From contig JAURJO010000289.1 of assembly GCA_030832235.1 (NCBI GenBank), positions 1 to 12,505 of the forward strand: a stretch of 12,505 nucleotides of DNA. The letters run 5' to 3'. Under the pieces are notes generated by a model. The model was given only the letters and a program-made list of their open reading frames with translations. It was not told the DNA's origin and searched no databases. Shown here one piece after another: positions 8,200 through 12,505 of the stretch; positions within the stretch are counted from its first letter, which is position 1; every line of letters starts with the position of its first letter. The position numbers and the translations under genes were made by a program. Source of the stretch: Verrucomicrobiota bacterium (GTDB lineage: Bacteria; Verrucomicrobiota; Verrucomicrobiia; Opitutales; Opitutaceae).

Positions 8200-8277
8200 T
8201 AATTTCCTTCTGGCGACCCAGCTTGGGCGTGCAACGTTGAGACAGCACGCGACAAGCTGCAGTCACATTTATCCCCC
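8200..8277 (+). promoter_or_regulatory. gltA leader and presumed promoter region
   Basis: This 78-bp stretch between the hairpin and the gltA start is the only plausible place for a gltA promoter. A TTGAGA at 8237-8242 resembles a -35 box, but no TATAAT-like element stands 16-18 bases further on; the nearest AT-rich bit is CATTTAT at 8266-8272. The bases directly before the ATG (TTATCCCCC) hold no ribosome binding site. I therefore mark the region, not a defined promoter. Confidence 0.3.
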
Positions 8278-9579
8278 ATGGCCAACGACGCCGTCCTGAA
8301 AATTGAAGGTAAAGAATTCCCGCTCCCGACCATGGTCGGTTCCGAGGGGGAAAAGGCCATCGACGTGCGCAACCTCCGCGCGCAGACGGGGTACATCACC
8401 TACGACGACGGTTTCGGTAACACCGGCTCGTGCACGAGCGGCATCACCTTTATCGACGGTGATGCCGGCATTCTCCGCTACCGCGGTTACCCGATCGAGC
8501 AACTCGCCGAGCACTCGTCATTCGTCGAGACCGCTTACCTCATCATCCATGGTGAGCTGCCGAACGCGAAACAGCGGCGCCACTTCGGCGACCTGCTCCG
8601 GCTGCACTCGCCGGTGCACGCGGCGATGGACCACCTGTTCGAGGGTTTTCCGCTGGGCTCGCACCCGATGGCGATCCTGTCGGCGCTGCTCAACTCGCTC
8701 GGCTGCTACTACCCGCACCTCGCCACGAACCGGGTGCAGGAGGACCTCGCCAACTTCGAGGAGGCCTCGGCCATCGCCATCTCCAAGGTGCGCACGATCG
8801 CGGCGATGTCTTACCGCAAGAGCCGCGGCCTGCCGTACATCTACCCGAAGCGCACGCTGCCGTACTGCGAGAACTTCCTGCACATGATGTTCTCGCAGCC
8901 TTACGAGGACTACGTCTGCACGCCTGAGGTCGCCCAAGCCCTCAACCTGTTCCTGCTCCTGCACGCAGACCACGAGCAGAATTGCTCCACCTCGACGGTG
9001 CGGATGGTCGCCTCATCCGGTGCCAACCTCTTTGCCTCCGTCGCCGCCGGCGTCTGCGCGCTCTGGGGTCCGCTTCACGGTGGCGCCAACATGGCGGTGA
9101 TCGAGATGCTCGAGAGCATCCACGCCGAGGGAGACGACGGCAGTAAATTCATCGAGTCGGCCCGCTCGGGCAAAGCCGGTCACCGCCTCATGGGATTCGG
9201 ACACCGCGTTTACCGGAACTACGATCCGCGCGCGAAGATCATCAAGGCCAGTTTCGACAAGGCCCTCGCCAGCCTCGGCATCAAAGATGACCCGCTGCTC
9301 GCCATCGCCCGTCGTCTCGAGGATGCCGCCTTGAGCGACCAATACTTCCTCTCACGGAAGCTGTATCCCAACGTGGACTTCTACAGCGGCCTCATCATGC
9401 GCGCCCTCGGCATCCCGCAGAACATGTTTACCGTCATGTTCGCCATCGGCCGCATGCCGGGTTGGATCGCCCACTGGAAAGAGGTCGCCTCCAATCCGAA
9501 GAACAAGATCTACCGCCCGCGACAGGTGTTCACCGGCAACGCGAAGCGGGACTACGTGCTGATGGAAAAGCGCGCCTGA
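8278..9579 (+). CDS. gltA: Citrate synthase (type II)
   Basis: GltA condenses oxaloacetate and acetyl-CoA to citrate at the entry of the TCA cycle. The 433-residue length, N-terminal beta-rich domain (ITYDDGFGNTGSCTSGITFIDGD) and motif spacing mark the hexameric type II form. Active-site residues are all present: HADHEQN with His232, GPLHGGAN with His267, GFGHRVYRNYDPRA with His309, and NVDFYSG with Asp367. They correspond to E. coli His229, His264, His305 and Asp362. Several positions of the E. coli allosteric NADH site differ: Leu109 for Arg109, Ile166 for Arg163, Gln207 for Thr204 and Tyr209 for Cys206. Tyr145, His110 and Lys170 (E. coli Lys167) are kept. It is preceded by a 130-bp gap with a terminator-like hairpin, so it is probably transcribed alone. 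Methylcitrate synthase is a possible alternative, but the N-terminal domain and length fit citrate synthase much better. Confidence 0.96.
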   Translation: MANDAVLKIEGKEFPLPTMVGSEGEKAIDVRNLRAQTGYITYDDGFGNTGSCTSGITFIDGDAGILRYRGYPIEQLAEHSSFVETAYLIIHGELPNAKQRRHFGDLLRLHSPVHAAMDHLFEGFPLGSHPMAILSALLNSLGCYYPHLATNRVQEDLANFEEASAIAISKVRTIAAMSYRKSRGLPYIYPKRTLPYCENFLHMMFSQPYEDYVCTPEVAQALNLFLLLHADHEQNCSTSTVRMVASSGANLFASVAAGVCALWGPLHGGANMAVIEMLESIHAEGDDGSKFIESARSGKAGHRLMGFGHRVYRNYDPRAKIIKASFDKALASLGIKDDPLLAIARRLEDAALSDQYFLSRKLYPNVDFYSGLIMRALGIPQNMFTVMFAIGRMPGWIAHWKEVASNPKNKIYRPRQVFTGNAKRDYVLMEKRA

Positions 9580-9603
9580 CGCGCGCCGGGCGGGGGTTCC
9601 CGC
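9570..9603. terminator. Paired hairpins in the gltA / membrane-protein convergent gap
   Basis: GCGCGC (9570-9575) and GCGCGC (9581-9586) form a GC stem spanning the gltA stop codon. Right after it GCGGG (9590-9594) pairs with CCCGC (9599-9603) around a GGTT loop. The second hairpin ends against the stop codon of the convergent gene. No T run follows on either strand, so these would be weak as factor-independent terminators. Confidence 0.3.
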
Positions 9604-10338
9604 TCAGTCTTTGGCCGGAGTTTCCGCGGGAGCCGGCTCCTTTTTGGCGCCGTGTAAGACCTCCTCCAATTGGAGGCCGGTCAGCTGGGTGAAGCCGTTC
9701 AGCAGCCGCCAAAGCACAAACATCGTGACCGCCATGTACGGCAACACGATCACCGGCCAGCTGAGCAGGTTCATCCGGCCGAGCTCGGCGTTGAAGGCCT
9801 CGGTGCCGGGCGGGCTCTTCAGCAGGTAGCGCGCAAGGCCGTAGTTAAGCACCGCGCTCAACAGAAACGACACGGCGAGGCCGTTGGTCGCCTGCGCCAG
9901 CAAACGCTCGAAGGCCGCGTGCTGGTTGCGTTCCGTCAGCACGGTGTCGACGCGGGCGGTGTCGATCACCTGCTCATTCCAGAGCAGTTCCCGCACGAGG
10001 GGGCGCTTTGTCCGGCCCGACCACACCACCGCCACGCCAAAAAGTGTCGGCACCGCCGCCTCCTTGACCGCAAACCAGAAGACATCGGCCTTCAATTGGT
10101 TCAGGCTGCCTGTCAGCAGCACGCTCAGCACGCCCACGATCGAGAAAAAGTTCGTCTTCCGGCGGCGGATGACGTCCACGACGCCGTAGCCGAACGGAAA
10201 GGCCAGAGCCACCACCATGCCCCACATCGGCCCGAGGCGGTCCTCGCCGCTGAATTTGGTCAGCACCAGCGTCGGCAGCGCGATGTTGCACGCGAGATTA
10301 AGCAGCAGGCTTTCGCGCTTCGGCGGGGGAGTGGACAT
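9604..10338 (-). CDS. VC0807-family multi-pass membrane protein
   Basis: This encodes a 244-residue integral membrane protein. I recognise it as the VC0807 type from its opening (ESLLLNLACNIALPTLVL), the GPMWGMVVALAFPFGYG segment, the NFFSIVGVLSVLLTG segment and the GTEAFNAELGRMNLLSWPVI region. Six hydrophobic segments fit helices at about 10-28, 37-57, 63-81, 88-106, 152-173 and 188-213. A soluble loop of about 45 residues (107-151) sits between helices four and five. The tail after 218 is hydrophilic and Ala/Pro/Lys-rich. No biochemical function is established for this family that I know of. I chose the ATG at 10338 because it begins the conserved part; the frame runs on for about 255 more codons through pdxJ on the opposite strand, but that part has no protein-like character. 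It converges with gltA and diverges from pdxJ. Confidence 0.88.
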   Translation of the reverse strand: MSTPPPKRESLLLNLACNIALPTLVLTKFSGEDRLGPMWGMVVALAFPFGYGVVDVIRRRKTNFFSIVGVLSVLLTGSLNQLKADVFWFAVKEAAVPTLFGVAVVWSGRTKRPLVRELLWNEQVIDTARVDTVLTERNQHAAFERLLAQATNGLAVSFLLSAVLNYGLARYLLKSPPGTEAFNAELGRMNLLSWPVIVLPYMAVTMFVLWRLLNGFTQLTGLQLEEVLHGAKKEPAPAETPAKD

Positions 10339-10434
10339 CCCCGCAGCCAACGGGGAAAGGTCCCGCCCGCAAAGGGAAATTCCGCGTCGCGTTTTCGCGG
10401 GGCTGGTGCTTCCGTTTTGTTTCTCCCTCCTCCA
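10339..10434. promoter_or_regulatory. Divergent intergenic region (membrane protein / pdxJ)
   Basis: This 96-bp gap must hold the starts of both divergent transcripts. I see no convincing -35/-10 pair on either strand. A short hairpin CGCG-TTTT-CGCG lies at 10388-10399. The stretch before the pdxJ start is pyrimidine-rich (CTCCCTCCTCC, 10423-10433) and so is the opposite of a Shine-Dalgarno sequence. Confidence 0.35.
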
Positions 10435-11178
10435 ATGATCCTGCTCGGCGTTAACATCGACCATTGCGCCACCGTGCGCCAGGCCCGCTATCGCGACGCG
10501 GCCGCGACGACGGGCGGAGCGGTGGAGCCTGATCCCGTGGCTTTCGCCGTCGCGGCTGAACGTGCCGGGGCTGATGGCATCACCGTCCATCTGCGCGAGG
10601 ACCGGCGCCACATCCAGGAGCGGGACGTCCTGCGTCTCCGCGAGTGCGTCGCCACCCGGCTCAACCTCGAGATGGCCTGCACGCCGGAGATGACGGCCTT
10701 CGCTTTGAAACTGAGGCCGGAGTATGTCTGCGTGGTGCCTGAGAGCCGTCAGGAGGTCACGACGGAGGGAGGTCTCGACGTCTCCGGCAATCGCGACCGG
10801 GTGCGCGCGTGCGTCGACGCGTTGGGCGCCGCCGGCATCAAGGTCAGTCTCTTTATCGATCCCGACGAACCGCAGATCACCGCGAGTGCGAAGGTCGGGG
10901 CCCCGCTGGTTGAGCTGCATACGGGTGCTTGGGCCAACGCTTTCCACTCGCCGCGCCGCGCGGACGAATTTCGCCGCCTGCGGGTCGGCGCGGTCGCCGC
11001 GCAGCAGGCCGGCCTCATCGTGAACGCCGGCCACGGGATCAATTACGTCAACGTCGCCGAAGTGCGCCAGCTCCCACATCTGCACGAGCTCAACATCGGC
11101 CACAGCATCGTCAGCCGCGCCTTGTTCACCGGTGTCGACGAAGCGGTGCGCGAGATGCGGGCGCGTATGAATCCCTGA
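10435..11178 (+). CDS. pdxJ: Pyridoxine 5'-phosphate synthase
   Basis: PdxJ closes the pyridine ring of vitamin B6 by condensing 1-deoxyxylulose 5-phosphate with 3-amino-2-oxopropyl phosphate to pyridoxine 5'-phosphate, as a TIM-barrel oligomer in the cytoplasm. The protein is 247 residues (E. coli 243). The start LLGVNIDHCATVRQARY is the family's phosphate/substrate segment. Catalytic residues are His52 in ITVHLREDRRHI, Glu79 in NLEMACTPEM and His200 in NAGHGINY, a constant offset of seven from E. coli His45, Glu72 and His193. LNIGHSIVSRALF near the C-terminus is the second phosphate-binding segment. The frame is open far upstream but only as a shadow of the opposite-strand membrane protein, so the ATG at 10435 is chosen. 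acpS follows after 18 nt; a pdxJ-acpS pair is also found in E. coli. The product PNP is oxidised to PLP elsewhere. Confidence 0.97.
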   Translation: MILLGVNIDHCATVRQARYRDAAATTGGAVEPDPVAFAVAAERAGADGITVHLREDRRHIQERDVLRLRECVATRLNLEMACTPEMTAFALKLRPEYVCVVPESRQEVTTEGGLDVSGNRDRVRACVDALGAAGIKVSLFIDPDEPQITASAKVGAPLVELHTGAWANAFHSPRRADEFRRLRVGAVAAQQAGLIVNAGHGINYVNVAEVRQLPHLHELNIGHSIVSRALFTGVDEAVREMRARMNP

Positions 11179-11196
11179 GGCGGTCGCCTCACGCTA

Positions 11197-11622
11197 ATGT
11201 CCGTTCCGCCCCTTCCGACGCTTCCACCCGGCGGTATTCTGGTCGGCTTGGGTGCTGACCTCATCGAGGTGGAACGCGTGCGCGGTGTGATCGAACGCCA
11301 GGGCGAGCGCTTTCTCGCCCGGGTGTTCAGCGACGAGGAGCGGGCCTACTGCGGCTCGATGAAGCATCCGTTCAAGCATTACGCGGCGCGGTTCGCGGCG
11401 AAGGAGGCGGTCTCGAAATGTTTCGGCACCGGGATCGGCGGCGAACTGGGCTGGCGTTCGGTTTCCGTCTACCACGGCGAGCGTCACCAACCGCTCGTGC
11501 GGCTGGACGAAAAGGGGGCCGAGTTGCTGCGGCGCGCGGGAGCGACGCATGTCCACGTGACCCTTTCCCACACCGAGACGATGGCACTCGCCGTCGCGGT
11601 GCTGGTACGGGCGGCGGGCTGA
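11197..11622 (+). CDS. acpS: Holo-[acyl-carrier-protein] synthase
   Basis: AcpS transfers 4'-phosphopantetheine from CoA to a serine of apo-acyl carrier protein, switching on fatty acid synthesis. The protein is 141 residues, a little longer than the usual 120-130 because of about 13 N-terminal residues (SVPPLPTLPPGGI) before the first strand. Metal-binding Asp21 sits in GLGADLIEVERV and Glu70 in ARFAAKEAVSKCFGTG, the two signature motifs. VTLSHTETMALAVAVL is the typical C-terminal strand. A later in-frame start is not obvious before the conserved GLGADLIE, so the ATG at 11197 stands. It lies 18 nt after pdxJ and 10 nt before the next gene, so it is inside an operon. A GAGG lies 16 nt upstream, too far for a normal ribosome binding site. 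Confidence 0.95.
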   Translation: MSVPPLPTLPPGGILVGLGADLIEVERVRGVIERQGERFLARVFSDEERAYCGSMKHPFKHYAARFAAKEAVSKCFGTGIGGELGWRSVSVYHGERHQPLVRLDEKGAELLRRAGATHVHVTLSHTETMALAVAVLVRAAG

Positions 11623-11632
11623 GGATCGCGGA

Positions 11633-12154
11633 ATGGAAGGCGAGTTCGAGTCCGACTCCCGTCCGCCGGATCGCGTGGAGCGTCCGGCGCCGCTCTCCCG
11701 CACGCCCTCATGGGTAATGTTGGGCTTTCTGCTAGGAGCGCTCGCGGTGTACGCGATGATGCGTCCTCGCGGCGGCGCACCGGTTTCCATCGTACCGGTC
11801 GCAACCAACACTGCGCCGGCCCCCGAGCCGAAGCGGGAGGCGCCACCGCTCACGACAATCGAGGCGGTCTTCGCGACTTGGGGTGAGAACGCCGTCTGGC
11901 ACGCGAACACCACCGAGGTCGCGCTATGGAACTCCCGCGACCGCGACTTCACCGATTTCTACGAGGTTCGGCGGGTCGGCGGCGTGAATTACCTCCGCAG
12001 TATCCCGGCACTCACGCGCCGCGTCATCCGCCGTGGTAAGGAAATTCCGGAGTGTCCGCTGCAATTCACCGAAACCGAGGAGCAGTACCGCGAGTGGAAG
12101 GAGCACGGTCGCACGGAGCGCCCCGTGGAACCGACTCCGCGGCGGAAGCCATGA
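11633..12154 (+). CDS. Single-pass membrane protein of unknown function
   Basis: This 173-residue protein is not one I recognise. Residues 1-26 are charged and hydrophilic (acidic start, then Arg/Pro-rich). Residues about 27-43 (WVMLGFLLGALAVYAMM) form a single transmembrane helix. An Ala/Pro linker (about 46-72) leads to a domain of about 75 residues with aromatic and charged features (TIEAVFATWGENAVWHANTTEVALW, cut here for length: W83 onward, then DFTDFYEVRR and NYLRSIPALTRRVIRRG). The tail is Arg/Pro/Lys-rich. Flanking Arg residues on both sides of the helix leave the topology open. It has the clearest ribosome binding site in the window, GAGG at 11621-11624 with an 8-nt spacer. The stop codon overlaps the next start as ATGA, suggesting translational coupling to nnr. 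The reading frame is real by codon use and operon fit; the function is unknown. Confidence 0.85.
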   Translation: MEGEFESDSRPPDRVERPAPLSRTPSWVMLGFLLGALAVYAMMRPRGGAPVSIVPVATNTAPAPEPKREAPPLTTIEAVFATWGENAVWHANTTEVALWNSRDRDFTDFYEVRRVGGVNYLRSIPALTRRVIRRGKEIPECPLQFTETEEQYREWKEHGRTERPVEPTPRRKP

Positions 12155-12505
12155 ACCTGCCGCTGAGTCATCCGGTCCTTTCCCCTGCGGCATCCCGCGA
12201 TCTCGAGGTTTCTTTGTTTGCGGGTGATGAGGCGTCCGAATGGAACGCCATGCATCGTGCCGGCCGGGCAGTCGGCGAAGCGGTTCTTCGCGACAGTCGC
12301 GAATGCGGCGGGATTCCTGACGACGGGCGCTTACTGGTGCTGGTGGGCAAGGGCCACAACGGCGGTGACGCGCTCCTCGCCGCGCTCACGATCCTTGCCG
12401 CGCGTTCAGCCGCTACGGTTGACGTACTTTTTGTCTTCGGCAGCCGGCCGCTCCGTCCGCTGGCGGCGCGCGCGTGGCGTGAGCTCGTCCACGGCGCCCG
12501 CGGTC
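12151..12505 (+). CDS. nnr: NAD(P)H-hydrate epimerase (YjeF N-terminal domain), 5' part
   Basis: This partial gene gives 118 residues before the window ends. The key motif is VLVGKGHNGGDALLAA (Gly66 to Asp73 for GKGHNGGD), the nucleotide-phosphate loop of the YjeF N-terminal domain, which interconverts R and S forms of hydrated NADH and NADPH. The upstream segment (NAMHRAGRAVGEAVLRD) matches the helix before the Rossmann-like core. In many bacteria this domain is fused to the ADP/ATP-dependent dehydratase, but the C-terminal part is outside the window, so fusion cannot be judged. The usual motif is NNGGD; here the first Asn is His69. The ATG at 12151 overlaps the TGA of the preceding gene and gives a normal N-terminus. 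Linkage of acpS and nnr is known in other bacteria and supports the call. Confidence 0.85.
   Translation, partial: MNLPLSHPVLSPAASRDLEVSLFAGDEASEWNAMHRAGRAVGEAVLRDSRECGGIPDDGRLLVLVGKGHNGGDALLAALTILAARSAATVDVLFVFGSRPLRPLAARAWRELVHGARG

Noticed and set aside
8237..8272. sigma70-type promoter for gltA (TTGAGA with CATTTAT)
   Set aside because: The spacing is about 23 bases, too long for a normal promoter, and the second element is weak.
9670..10434. Possible N-terminal extension of PdxJ (502 codons in total)
   Set aside because: The extension is antisense to the membrane-protein gene, and PdxJ proteins begin just before the NIDHCATVRQAR motif.
10339..11103. Possible N-terminal extension of the VC0807-type protein through pdxJ (499 codons in total)
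   Set aside because: The extra 255 residues are antisense to the conserved pdxJ gene and look non-biological; the family begins at the ATG at 10338.

Overview
The window is a compact, GC-rich stretch of bacterial chromosome filled almost end to end with housekeeping genes. There are no mobile elements, rRNA or tRNA genes, CRISPR arrays or obvious signs of transfer. Gene content, high GC, very tight spacing and protein style (a VC0807-type membrane protein, a secreted S9 peptidase among his genes, a type II citrate synthase) suggest Verrucomicrobia, most likely Opitutaceae. That placement is inferred from memory of related proteins, not from a search.

Layout: the 3' end of guaA (1-542, +) is followed by a small secreted LolA-like protein (557-1306, +). 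A hairpin-rich 78-bp gap leads to the histidine cluster on the + strand: hisD (1385-2680), a 1001-residue exported S9 peptidase (2741-5746), hisC (5798-6901), hisB (6877-7479, overlapping hisC by 25 nt) and hisH (7491-8147). A terminator-like hairpin closes this run, and gltA (8278-9579, +) follows from its own leader. A 24-bp gap separates gltA from a convergent gene for a multi-pass VC0807-family membrane protein (9604-10338, -). A 96-bp divergent gap then opens a second + strand run: pdxJ (10435-11178), acpS (11197-11622), an unrecognised single-pass membrane protein (11633-12154) and the 5' part of nnr (12151 to the window end).

How the genes fit together: HisD, HisC, HisB and HisH cover late histidine biosynthesis and the glutaminase half of imidazole glycerol phosphate synthase. 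HisF and HisA are not in the window. GuaA makes GMP, and like HisH it uses glutamine as an ammonia source. GltA feeds the TCA cycle. PdxJ makes pyridoxine 5'-phosphate, whose oxidised form PLP is the cofactor of HisC. AcpS activates acyl carrier protein and Nnr repairs hydrated NAD(P)H. All recognised enzymes keep their catalytic residues and none looks broken.

I did not find a novel defence, mobile or secretion system. The points worth a second look are modest: the S9 peptidase inside the his run, altered NADH-site positions in citrate synthase, near absence of Shine-Dalgarno sequences, the coupled orphan membrane protein between acpS and nnr, and a few motif substitutions.
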